Assembly: GCA_023313575.1 (NCBI GenBank)
Contig: JAJTTP010000021.1
Span: 124,001-188,000, forward strand
Source: Eutypella sp. D-1
Taxonomy: Eukaryota; Ascomycota; Sordariomycetes; Xylariales; Diatrypaceae
DNA length: 64,000 nucleotides
Reading direction: 5' to 3'
In this document: positions 53,370-64,000 of the stretch, piece by piece
How positions within the stretch are numbered: the first letter of the stretch is position 1
Layout of the letters: each line of letters starts with the position of its first letter
Position numbers and translations under genes: made by a program
Notes under the pieces: model-generated
What the model saw: only the letters and a program-made list of their open reading frames with translations
The model's database searches: none
Told to the model about the DNA's origin: nothing

Positions 53370-56300
53370 CGCGCTCAGGGTTGACGAGAATGCTGGAAAA
53401 TTTTAATGAAAGATAAGAAATCGATTGAATTCTAGTGAGGGCTTTGCAATGCGGAAACACGTCGGCGAGTGATTTTTCTTTTTTCGCAAGTTGAAGCTGT
53501 AAGTGATGTAGCGAAAGACACTCTTTATGAATTGGACCCGCCAGGAAAGAGCCAGAAATCGAACGGAAGTGTACGATAGGAAAGGATTTACGATGGAGAA
53601 GAATTTAAGGTTGGCGATAATCTCGTGGAGAACGAGTCCGTGTCCGATCGAAGAAGCCAACAAACTGAGAGCCTGATGGTCCAGACCTGGGTTCTAAACC
53701 CACTTTCTCTGGAGCGTGCACCGTGGTTTTCTTTTTTTACTCGCAAACTGTAGGGATGATCGACCGATCTATGTCCCGAACCAGTCCTACTGTCCCCCAT
53801 GTCCGATTTCTCCCATTTTCAGGGGTATTCCCCTTGGGCGGTTGCAGCCGCTAGGGGCAGGGGGGGCAAGTTGAAACGGGGCCCTTATAACGGCGACTTA
53901 GGGCACCAATCAGACGCCGGCGAGTTCATTCAAATTCGATATGTTACGTGGAGCCCGCTGCACAAGGCTTGGCAGCTTAGCAGTAACCAGGGATGTGATG
54001 ACCGGCTCTCACTTGTTCGAGAAGCTAAATTGGAAGCTAGATCGAATTAGATTATAGTCTTTGAGGTCGATCCAAGTTATCGAGGGTCCAGTGTCTGAAG
54101 TGCTCATTGCTGCAGTACTATGTATTACCCATATACGAAGTTGCACCATATCCTGCATGTCTAAGAGTTCAAGCCGATCTCCTAGTTCGTAATGTCCCAG
54201 GCCGAGACACTTTAGCTTTTTCGTGGTATAAAGGGTGAAGATCAGGCCCAGCTGCATCTGCTTACTCGCTGAGTTGCCCAGCCTGCTTACCTACTTACCT
54301 ACCTCTGGCTACCAACCACAACTGAGAAGTTCTTTCAGGGCCCGATCAAGCATGCCGTGTTGGGGCTGAAGGACATATTTAGATTGTGGAGCGTGTCCGA
54401 GCATTTCTTCGATGCAGGCGGAGAGAAAGGGCAGAGAAAGGAGGGACCCGAAAAGGAGCCCTTCCCCCTGCAGCAATCGGAGATGCGTCTAAAAAGGAAG
54501 ATGACTAGTCACGGGCGGATCCCTGATTGGCTCGTAAGCTGCGCCACCACGCTGACGCTCCCCGTACGAAGGCGAAAGTGGAAGCTTCGCTGGTGTATTT
54601 TAAACGAGAAAGTCAGCCTGCATGTGTTTAGCAGACCAAAAATTTTTTCTCACCAAAACCTTTCCTACGGCTTAGATTTAGGGGTACCCAGTCAAGCCAA
54701 TCCATCAAGGTGGGTACAGTAGCCCGCGCCCTGTAGGACTGCCTGTGGAGGTTTACAGTGACAATGCGCTTTTCATGATCTAGCTGTCGGTAGAGATTCG
54801 CTCTGTAATTCGGTTCGAATGGCATATTCTAGTTACTCAGAGGTGATGGTGTTGCATGTCCCATGTAGGCGGTTAAACTTTGCCCTAGTAACCTCCTGTA
54901 ATTCGTCCTGAGATAAAATTCACTTACATACACGAAGTAACACTGCTCCGTCATACCGCCAAGTCTCGCCTTTTCTTAGTACGTTTTTTGATGACTAGAG
55001 TGCTCTGTAGATTAGGTGTGCTTGGTGTGTAGAATCAGCATTTCTAGAACGAGGCGGCCGCTTTGGATGAGCGTGGCTCGGTACCTGTCCGCCTGTCACC
55101 AATGTGAGCTCACTACGTAGGCGTAGTGCGCCACTTCGTCTGCAAGGGGATAATTATAACCATTACTACAGCGCTCTCTTCAGCCCGCTACCAAAGGTGT
55201 TTGCTATAGGTACAAGGATGAGGCCAAGGCACGGAAATGATTTATAACTATAGTGCTTGCTTGGCTATCTTTATTGTGATATGTGAGCGGCTTTTCAACA
55301 CGCGGCGATCCATTTCGGATTCGCCATCTCATTTCCGACCATGCTGGATAGTTGCACTTATAATATATCCATTCAGTGTCCTTGGATATGAGTATATATA
55401 TCAAGCTACTACTGCCAAGCATACGAGCGTGTCAGGGCATGTTCATGTTACTCAGGCCTTACCTGTACCAGGTTGTGCGGCCACGTACAAATGATTGAGT
55501 GATAGTTGCGTTCTGAACGCAAAGACCGTACGGTCGAGCGAATGATTAGTGGCGGAACAGAGGCGGAATTGTCTTTCCTCTCACCGCCGCACACTCGGGC
55601 CTCTCTCATGGTGCTCGACCGATATGTCTGCTGGCGAAGCATGGTCTCCTAAGTTTGCTCGGAGCATCTCCTGGTCTTATTGACTCGCTATGACTAGTCG
55701 TCGTCTCGTATGGAATGCAGTTTGTGTGCTTTCATTCACAAGCTATCAAATTCCGTGATCCAGAGTTATGATAGCGATATCCCCGGTGACTCTATGGTAA
55801 GCACTGAAGGTTGCAGGGAATCTTCGTCGCGTCCGGTCTCTGAGCCCTATGCTGCCCGAATGATACGAGCACGAACCCTACCGTCTCGTCGCCCGCGACG
55901 ACGACGACGACGACGGATACCTGCTCCCACTTTTGATGCACACACCTCCCAATTCCGGATTCGTGCCCTACACATTCAAGGTCCCAGGCTCCTAAGGTAG
56001 GACGGGAACGAGCCACTGCGACGACATTGTATCGCCCGATGTCCCCTCTCATGCGATGCGATGCGCGGGCGCAAGAAGCAGCACTCCACCTCGACGAAAA
56101 CATGGGCTTTGCACGTGCGAAAGTTGCTCATTCTAGAATAATCCCGTACCAGGACATATTAACGCGGTGCAACGAACTGCAGGTCTCAGGCCCGCGGGTA
56201 ATAGCGACGTAAGCAGGTAGATGGCAAATGAGAATACCTTTTTCTACACCGTTCCCTTCTATATCATGTATTTAGCATAGCGACGATGCCCAGTTCTGTT

Positions 56301-56789
56301 TTGTTATACCTAGGTAGGTACTTTGACGTACAGGGATTCCTGCCTACGTAAGTACATAGATACGTAAGGGGGTATGGCGCGTATTTACGTATCTACGTGG
56401 CGCGGTCCAGTGCTCATAGTTTAGTTACATCACTCGTTGCACGCGTGGTGCCACAGTAGGCGCGCAGCAGCAGGAGCATAAATGTAAAATAATAAAAAGC
56501 ATTACGAATTCTCATATCGAGGAAGGCTTTCTTCTTCAATTCATCCGGCCGTCTCCGCAAGGGGCGAAGCAAGGCCTTCGTGTGTCTATGTAAGGGGGGG
56601 GAATCATCTATAAGTGCGTCTCAACGGTATCCAGCCAAATCGGCAAGCAACTACCCATCGCGAAGTGTGGCATCGCGCCCGGCCGCCGCCAATTTGCTCG
56701 TACATACAAACTTTCCTTTTTTGGTATCATGCAATTCGTCATATCCCATCCATCATTCATGTCATCCAAACCGGGGTTTCCCATCCGTC
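53370..56789. other. 3.4 kb intergenic between bestrophin and Kap123
   Basis: Upstream side of the bestrophin gene and downstream side of Kap123. The only notable elements are a TACCTAGGTA palindrome (56307-56316), a cluster of TACGTA-like palindromes just after it, and a CGA trinucleotide run near 55888-55915. The small frames here show no domains. Confidence 0.5.
56307..56316. repeat. TACCTAGGTA palindrome
   Basis: Perfect copy followed by GGTA, in intergenic DNA downstream of Kap123. Further TACGTA-type palindromes follow at 56344-56400. Confidence 0.85.
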
Positions 56790-59700
56790 CTACTTCGAGA
56801 GCACACGAACCATCTCCTCGACCAGTTGCCTCGTCTCGGGCTCGAGCTGCTCCTCCGGCGGGCTCAGGACCTGCTGGAAGACGGAGAGGAGCTTGGGGGT
56901 GAGCTCCTGTACCGTGGGGTTAGACGCTTCGTAGAGCTTGCGCAGGCACTGGTAGACTGGCTTGTTCTCCTCGTAGTCCTCTTTCAGAGGCAGCAGGTTG
57001 ACCAGGGCAGGCAGGACATCTGGGATGGGGACCTGGTCGGGATGGGCAAGAATCATGCGGCAGATGCAGCCAGCAGCGTTGTCCTTGAGCCGGGCATCAT
57101 CCATCTGCAGCAGCGGCTCCAGTTTGGAGAGGATGTCACTATAGCTGGGCAGATAGGTGTTTGCATCTTCCGAGTGGTAGCACAGCTGACCGGTTGCATA
57201 CGCCGCGTTAGACTTGGTCTCCTTGTCCTCATCCGACAGGCGATGCAGGAGCGGACGAAGCAAGTTTGACGTGTAAGGGGTGACGGCACCGCCCATGTAG
57301 GCTATGCACTCGGCAACCACACCGACGGCAGTCGATCTTTCGAGGGCCTCATTGGAGCTGATGAACTTGAGAATGGGCTTCTCAAACACCTTCCACACCT
57401 CGGAAAACTGAGCACCTAGCGCGGCCGCAAGTCCTATAACGACATCAAGCGCTGTGTCAATAATGAGCCAGTCCCATTCAGAGCTTCCCTCGACTTCCTG
57501 GTCCTCGTCCTCATCGCCTAGATCCTGTTGAGATGGATGCGAGCGCGTGACGATGGTTCCTAGAACGGTAATAATCTGCTCCATGAAGCCTTTCTGGCCT
57601 AGGATAGAAGGCCCGCTTGTCCTCAGTGTCGACGCAACACTACGGTTGATCTCCGTGACGACATCCCTGAATTATCTGTCAGCAACAAATGACTGCGAAA
57701 TGATTCAAGAACAAGATGAATGTCTCCACAATCAGAGTATTGATTACGCGTTCTCAGCAACCGCATTTGCGTCTGAGTGAGCTGGGTATAACGTGTAGTG
57801 GTCATCATTTTGGAGGTTTGGGGGGTTAAATAATCGGAATTTACTTACCGGTCGGATTCCTCTAGCCAGAGTTGTAAAGTGGCGGTGACTACGATTTCAC
57901 CGAGCTTGGCGACGTGTGCACTAGGTTCCGTCTTGAGGGGCAGACCAGCCTCCCACTTCTGTCCAGTCTGCTTCTCCGTGGCCTCACATACACAAGCATA
58001 AGTGCGCCACAAGGTTCCAATGGCAGTCTTGCGGCAACCCTCGTAGGTGTGCTCGGCAAATGGCGTGACGAGCTCCACAGCCTTCTCGATGAACGGCGCA
58101 CTCTTTTCCTTGGCGGCATAGATGACATCGCCCAGCACCTCGAGAGCGATTTCCTTCTCAAGAGCAGCAGCAGAGACTCCAACAAGGTCGTCCCAATCAT
58201 CGTCGGAGTCATCGTCCATGGCGTCTTCGTCATCGTCGCCACCAGCCGCCTTTAATTTGAGTTTACCTTGCTCAATGAGGCCTTGCTGCTCTGCGGAGAG
58301 AGCAAGCTCCACATCCTCCTCCTCGAGTTGCAAGCTGGCGAAGAGACCCTGGAAGATGCCACCCAGCGAGTCGCCAAGTTCACCCTCATACACTCTGGCG
58401 AGCTGGCTCCAGAGGATGAATGTGGTCTCCCGCAAATTGGGATTACCCAGGTGGAGAGCCTTCTCACTGGCCTGCAGGAGCGGCATAACGTAAGGACCAA
58501 ACTCCTGAGCACCAACGCCGTTCGCAATGCGGCCCATCGAGTCGCACACAGCAGCTCTCAGTGCAAGCTCGTCCTCGCCGCTTTCCACGACTAGCCAAGG
58601 AGACATGGCCTCCATCGTGTCTTTCAGGTATGGGATGAAGTTGCCCTTCATTGAGGAGGCAATGGCCCCCAGAGCCCCAGAAGCGGCAGCCCTAACCTTG
58701 GGGTCTGAGTGACTCAAGAATCCTCCAATGCGCTTGATCATGCTATCACCGTACTTGTTCATGATATCAGAGCCCAAGCCCTCAGCCATCGAATCCATGG
58801 AGCCGCAAACAGCTCGAATAATATCGGCGTTCTTCTTGTCGTCATTATCAATACTGGCGGCATCCAAGTTCTTCACCAAGGCATCGAGGATGGACTCGTG
58901 GTGGGCAGTCATGTTGTCAGTGAGGTCCTCGCCGAGTCTCATGAGACCTTGCAGAGCCGAGAGGCGCACACCACGCTCGGGATCCTGCAGGAGCTGGAGA
59001 ACCTGAGGCATGAGACCGGAAATCTGGGTAGAGACAAAATCAGGCGCACCCTCGGCGCAGTTGCCCAAGGCGAGGATACTAGCTTTCCGCTGGCCGGGAT
59101 TGCTAGAACTAGCATAGCGAGGGAATTCGTCCAAGAGAGGGACAATGACCTGTCTAGGCGGAAGATCACTGGCGAGCTGTTCGATAAGAGAAAGTGCAGT
59201 GCGTGCTGGGGTAGTCTCATCCTCCTCATCGTCATCCTCATCGAGCTCGGACAAAACTGCAAGGGCCTTCTTCATGAGCAGCCCACCTAAATCAGGGATG
59301 CCCTGGATCTTCATCCGTCGGTACCTGACGCACTGGGTTAGGAAAGCAAGCGCCTGAGCGCGAACCTCATCGTCGGCGCTCGTGTTGGAAGCCAGTTCAA
59401 CAATGAATAAAACGAGGTCTTTGAAGTACTTGGAAATCAAGGCCGACTCGTAAGCGAGGAAAGACTGGAAAACCTCGAAGGACTGCTGAATCCTCTCATC
59501 ATCTTTGTTGTTGACGGCGTCCTTAAGAACCTCGACCATGGGTGGAATGAACTCCTGGACCGCGTTGAGAGAGTACTCGTCCTCATCGGCGTCGATCAAC
59601 ATCAGCATACAACTGATTGCCATCATAGTGTTGACACGGACATCGCGACTCTCAGGATCTCTTATGGTCTTGGCAAAAAGCTCAAAGAGCTTCTGGAGGT

Positions 59701-60316
59701 GTTCCTCAAAGTAGGTGGGGTTCGCCTCCAAGATGCTGTAGGTGAGGTAAGAGCCAACTTCACGCTGGGCGACATTATCGGAGTTGGTCAATTGTAAGAC
59801 GTTTGGCAGAAGATCAGTCCACTCGCTGTTCTCAAAGTCGAGAGTGGCGATAGCAGCAATGACACGCGATACTCCATGGCGACACTTGGAGTCCTGTTCC
59901 CTGACTATGGCCTGAAGAAGCTCATTGCGCACAGCAGCCTTCTGGGTGGCATCAATCTTTTCCCAGTGTTTAGGGACGAGACGCAGACCCTGAACGGCCG
60001 CAAGCATGCGTAAGGTAGGCTCCGAGTGAGATACGACGACATGAAGCAGGCCGAGAAGAGCTTCAGGGTGAGGGTAGAAGTTCTTTCGCAGCTCGGCTGT
60101 AGCAGCCTTGACCTGTTCCGTGTTGGCTATAATGAGTAACAAAGAAGTGGTTAGCTAGGGTACATTAGATGATAAGCTAAGAGGGTAGAAACATATGGCC
60201 ATAGATTCACCATACAAATAGTAGGAGGGTAGATGTGAATGATGAACAGTGAAAGGTAAGCAATACTTACGAATCTGGGTGGCCTGGAGAAGCTCGACAA
60301 GCTTTTGTTGGTCCAT
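56790..60316 (-). CDS. KAP123: importin beta-family karyopherin Kap123 (importin-4)
   Basis: Imports ribosomal proteins and histones H3/H4 through nuclear pores. Exons 60316-60271, 60126-57849 and 57666-56790 give 1066 residues, close to the usual 1,100. The N-terminus (MDQQKLVELLQATQIPNTEQ) precedes KAATAELRKNFYPHPEALLG. HEAT repeats are visible throughout, for example REVGSYLTYSILEANP, RKASILALGNCAEGAPDFV, LSALQGLMRLGEDL and VRAAASGALGAIASSMKGNF. An acidic stretch (DDDEDAMDDDSDDDWDDL) lies in the C-terminal half, as is usual for this family. Intron 2 (182 nt) is longer than its neighbours, so a missed tiny exon cannot be excluded, but the frame joins cleanly (SDR-DVVTEINRS). Identity as Kap123 rather than Pse1/Kap121 rests on the overall sequence look. 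Confidence 0.9.
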
Positions 60317-62354
60317 GATGGCTGTTGAGATCGCGACAAGCGCCTGGCTTTCCTTCCCTTTCCTTTTGCCTTTTGACTTCTTCCCGTTTTGCCTTCACAC
60401 TACTTCTAGAAATATCTATGAAATATATGTTGAAGATCTTATTTCAAGGTGGCGGAAATCCTTAAGGGGGATTGGACAACAGTGTTGTCCTCCTGTCTTG
60501 CCGTGGCCTTGGGATGTTTATAAGGAATGCGAAAGGAAAGAGTAGAAGAAGGGAAAAGAAAAGAAGGGATCCAGGCGAAAATTGCAAGGATCGCAAAGAT
60601 TGCAGCAGAAATTGCGGAGGGGCAATAACTTTTTTTTTGCTGCCTTTTTTTTCTCCCTTCGTTCTTCAATTCTTTCTTGCGCTGCTTTGGCTTGGGCTGG
60701 GATTAAAAAAATTCGGCGGGGTATCTTTTTGGGGGGGGTTCAGGGTCCCTGACCGTGATAAGATAATGAGATAACGCAGGTCAGGAGGTTGCCAAAGGGA
60801 CTTATGCCGTAAATAGGTTTAGCGTACTACGCTAACAGATTATGTAGTCGGGCACCAGCCGGGCAATGTAGCTATACTTGAGTATACGCTTATTACAGCT
60901 GATATCTGCTGGTGTTAAGAAGTACCTGTGCCTAGAGCTCTGAAGCACCCCAAAATGGACTGCTGCCCAGGTGTTTGTTCACCTGGGCAACTCCCAGCAC
61001 GCTCCTTCGCTTTTGGTTGGAACATCGCTCTTGCCACATTGTGACATTGAAAGTCAACCTTTGTGTGGAAAGTTGTAAGAGTCAACCAAATAAAAAGGGG
61101 GTAGGCAAGAAGGGGCTGAGGTATGAGAAAATCACGACTCCCGAGGTTCTGAGGTCCAATTTGGTTACCTGGATACCCTAGGTAGGTAAAGTATTCCAGT
61201 ATGTATTAGAAGAGAAAGGTGCATTCATGCTTGACATGAAAAAGTTGGGGGCAACTGAACCTTTATTCACAAGATAGATCCTTGTAAAGTACTGAATACT
61301 AGAATAAATATGCACTTATGAGACTATGGCCCGAGCTTACTCCCAGCCACCAACTACCCAGCCACTTCTGGCCAGAATGCGATTATTGCAAAGCTTAGAC
61401 ATTGAAGCCATTCACAAGCTTTTAAAACCTGTAAGTTTTGAGTTTATTTCAATCCCATTTCTAACGATCTCCTGGCCCACGAACAACAACTCGTGCCCGC
61501 TTCCAGGTTTCTTTCTAGCCAGTTAAATAAGCACGCTGCTTCATCCATATCGCATGGTCAATAGCGATTGAAAAAGAGTGAGAACTGGAAGGACACCCAA
61601 GTTCATACGGTCCAAAAACGGGATCGACTGCAACCGTATATATAGTGATGGGGCAAATTCAACCCTATTACTCGGCCTCTCACTTGTGTATGCATGCCCC
61701 AGCGGGCCCGCACCCGGTATATACCGTGTAGTAAAAGACCGAAGGCTTTGCCATCATCCCGCTCTTATCACCTGTAATTCTTAGGAGACTGAAGGGGGTT
61801 GTTTAGTTTTCCTACAGCTCTAAGCAGTCTAAATAGCACAAGCTGTGACCGTCCGCCCCTATGAGAACCGACTCCTGTCAATTTCCTAACTAATCCTACC
61901 CTCTAAATTAATCGCGAGCCCATAGGAGATAAGCGCCAATCTACGGGCACGCTCTAGCTACACTAGCAGTATGATCGGGCAAGTTTAAGCGAGCCACTTC
62001 CTACCCAACCTAGTTGGTGATGGTGCCGGATTGCAGGAAGTGTGTGTGGTTCGAGGAAAACCGACGATGGAGGGGAGCTGAAAGAACCCAGTGGCACTCG
62101 GTAGCCGAGGTGAGGAGGCTAGGTAGTATTCGTACGTAGATCACATAGTTAGTAGCAGATGGTCCAGTCTGTACTTACCTAGGCAGGTCGTCGGCTGTAA
62201 AAATGTAATTTCAGCTTTCATATACCTGCCTACCTGCCCGTCACTGCGGTCTCCCGCGTCGCGCTGCGCTACACCATGCCAATTCCCTTCACCAGCCTGC
62301 TGGCCGCTCCCTGAACCCTTACCTCTCTACCAAAGCAGGCGACGCGACACGACC
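60317..62354. promoter_or_regulatory. divergent upstream region of Kap123 and the Cys-rich surface protein gene
   Basis: A purine-rich stretch occurs at 60535-60570. Single-mismatch relatives of the TACCTAGGTA palindrome occur at about 61166-61175 and 62176-62185. No supported gene. Confidence 0.45.
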
Positions 62355-63632
62355 ATGAAGACCACGCTGTTCCTGCTCATGCCGCTCGAGATGCTGGCTC
62401 TGGCTTTCGTAGCCACCGCCTCGCGGCTGGGCTCCCCGTCCATTCCGACGCAGACCCCCGAGGACGGCGCGAATGCGGCCCTGCAGAGGCCCTCGCCGAC
62501 GCCGACGCCGAATGCGCAACTCGGCGCCATGGAATTGTTGCGCGCCCGGGACGAATACACCATGGGCCAGGATACATGCGGGTTCGGCCTCAATCAAAGT
62601 GAGATAATAAGCGGAGAGGCGCAATACTTGCTCGCCGGGGGGTTCATTACCTGACTAACTGGAATTCCAACTCTAAAAAAAACAGCCGGAATCACCTATG
62701 AGTGTTATGATACCGAGGCCACGTGCCTGAACATCGGCAGCTACCGCGGGTGCTGCACGTCCGGGTCCTCGGCCTGCTCCTCGACCATCTGGACGACGTG
62801 CGAGGACTACCAGTCGACCAGCCACTGCAGTAGCGATGACCACACGCGTTGTTGGTACGTCTGCGGGAAGTTCGCTTGATTTCCCATGTGGGCGGTGTCT
62901 CCTGGTTTAATTCTTTATGCTAGACTTTGCGCTGATCATGATACATCCCCCCCGAACAGTCCCTCCTTGGCTCAGTACTGCGTCACCTGGCAATTCAAAA
63001 CGGATGCCACCACTTACACAGCATTTGACTGCGACGGGAACGATATGATGAGGGTCCGGGAGCTTCTCGCCACACCGCTATCCCTTATGACGACCACGAC
63101 TACCGAAGAGCCAGCTTCAGCATCGTCTTCGTCTCCAGCATCATCGGCCTTGCCATCGACTACGGGAAGCTCCGACTCGGCGTCAGGTGCCAGCTCCAGC
63201 GGCTTTACTGGAGAGGCTACCGCCTCAGCAGCGCCAACAGAAGAGTCCTCCTCCACCCCTATTGGCGCAATAGTGGGTGGAGTAGTAGGTGGAGTCGTGG
63301 CCTTGATCCTGATAGCCGTGGCGTTGTTCCTGGTGCGGCGGCGCAGGCGCGCCGCGAGCCGGGAGAAACTAACGGCATCGCCGCCGCCACCGCCCGAGGG
63401 CCCGCAGGAGATCTCCACGTCCGACGCTTCGTACCCGGACGGCTACGTGCCCCCGAACCCCTACTACGACCCCAAGACGCACACGCATTTCTTCGAGGCC
63501 ATGGACACCCCCGTCGCTGAGGCGCCGAACACGGAGACGATACCCCTCCACGAGGCCCCTAACTCTGAGGCGAGAACCCTCCATGAAGCCCCGGATACGG
63601 CGACGCTTGGGAATAGGAAGGAACTGGAGTAA
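62355..63632 (+). CDS. Cys-rich single-pass plasma-membrane protein
   Basis: Exons 62355-62598, 62686-62854 and 62960-63632 give 361 residues; phases 1 and 2 agree with GTGAGA and GTACGT donors. A signal peptide (MKTTLFLLMPLEMLALAFVATA) is followed by a Cys-rich ectodomain: TCGFG, TYECYDTEATCLNIGSYRGC, CTSGSSACSSTIWTTCEDY, HCSSDDHTRCCPSLAQYCVTW and AFDCDGN. A long Ser/Thr/Ala-rich, probably O-glycosylated stem follows, then one transmembrane helix (GAIVGGVVGGVVALILIAVALFLV) with an Arg-rich stop-transfer (RRRRRAASRE). The cytosolic tail has Pro-rich and Tyr motifs (DGYVPPNPYYDPKTHTHFF) and three degenerate repeats around HEAP. The layout resembles cell-wall sensors of the Wsc/Mid2 kind, but the ectodomain is not a WSC domain that I can recognise. 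Confidence 0.75.
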
Positions 63633-64000
63633 ATTTACACTATCACTTGTACTATAGGATACTGTGAGAATGGATAAGGCTAAAATGCCCCCGTTATGTA
63701 TGAATATTTACGAGTATAAGTTAGACGTTTACTTGCACAACTATAGTGTATCTCGAGGTTCGGGATGTGATGCAATGTATACATGTCACGGACGAGATTC
63801 TACATCAATCACAGTATTACCGAAGCACTTCTACATTCTGTGTACGTCTTGCAAGGCCAGGAATGGAGTTTCATCTCCAATAACCAGGCTGTAGGTAGCG
63901 CCTAGTGCTGCCCTATCCATAACGGACAGTGCCGACTTTCTATGTCTCACCTTCCATGTGCGATCTGACTCGGATCGTCCATTATCATCCCAGCGGAGTG
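63633..64000. other. 3' flank at window end
   Basis: Downstream sequence of the Cys-rich surface protein gene; no gene recognised before the window ends. Confidence 0.5.

Noticed and set aside
53685..53730. Possible tRNA T-arm and B box (GGTTCTAAACC) followed by a T-run
   Set aside because: No A box at a suitable distance and no acceptor-strand partner upstream; the T-stem has a mismatch.
1..64000. CRISPR arrays, prophage, insertion sequences, rRNA genes
   Set aside because: No regular spaced repeats, phage genes, bacterial IS structures or rRNA sequence seen; the gene structure is fungal.

Overview
This window looks like nuclear chromosomal DNA of a filamentous ascomycete, most likely a Sordariomycete. 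The genes are far apart and alternate between strands. Introns are short (about 50-180 nt), with GTRRGT-type donors, CTAAC/CTGAC branch motifs and AG acceptors. The proteins include DASH subunit Dad1, Rho4, a GH72 enzyme, Kap123 and a fungal bestrophin. One 3 kb island carries the signature of repeat-induced point mutation (RIP). All gene models below were built by hand from reading frames and splice signals, without transcript data.

Left part (0.3-14.7 kb): elongin C (-), Rho4 GTPase (+), Dad1 (-), lariat-debranching enzyme Dbr1 with an acidic repeat and an RGG tail (-), an F-box/ankyrin protein (+), an intron-rich GH72 glucanosyltransferase-like gene (+) and a convergent alpha/beta hydrolase (-). 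At about 15.46-18.43 kb lies an AT-rich, ORF-free island that I read as a RIP-destroyed repeat. It contains an 84-bp inverted duplication whose arms differ only by transitions.

Middle (18.8-41.3 kb): an Rpr2/Snm1-type RNase P/MRP subunit (+), Zpr1 (+), a PAF-acetylhydrolase-like membrane-anchored lipase (-), a Gfo/Idh/MocA oxidoreductase (+), a small secreted helical protein (-), a 3.6 kb gene-free stretch, an 85-residue protein with a Cys-rich tail (+), an ochratoxinase-like amidohydrolase (-), a tRNA-like Pol III locus with a long structured insert (+), an unknown Cys/His protein (-), Trm12/TYW2 (+), an Ssp120-like EF-hand protein (-) and a PAP2 lipid phosphatase (+).

Right part (42.8-63.6 kb): a 945-residue dynamin-family GTPase (-), a fungal membrane protein (+), a bestrophin-like anion channel (-), importin Kap123 (-) and a Cys-rich single-pass surface protein (+), separated by intergenic stretches of 2-3.8 kb.

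Most genes are unrelated housekeeping functions: RNA processing (Dbr1, Snm1, Trm12), trafficking and cytoskeleton (Rho4, dynamin, Ssp120, Kap123), kinetochore (Dad1) and lipid metabolism. I see no biosynthetic cluster, operon-like system or defence island. The features that gene annotation does not explain are six intergenic copies of the palindrome TACCTAGGTA, the RIP island with its inverted repeat, the tRNA-like locus at 34.55 kb, and two introns that are multiples of three and free of stop codons.
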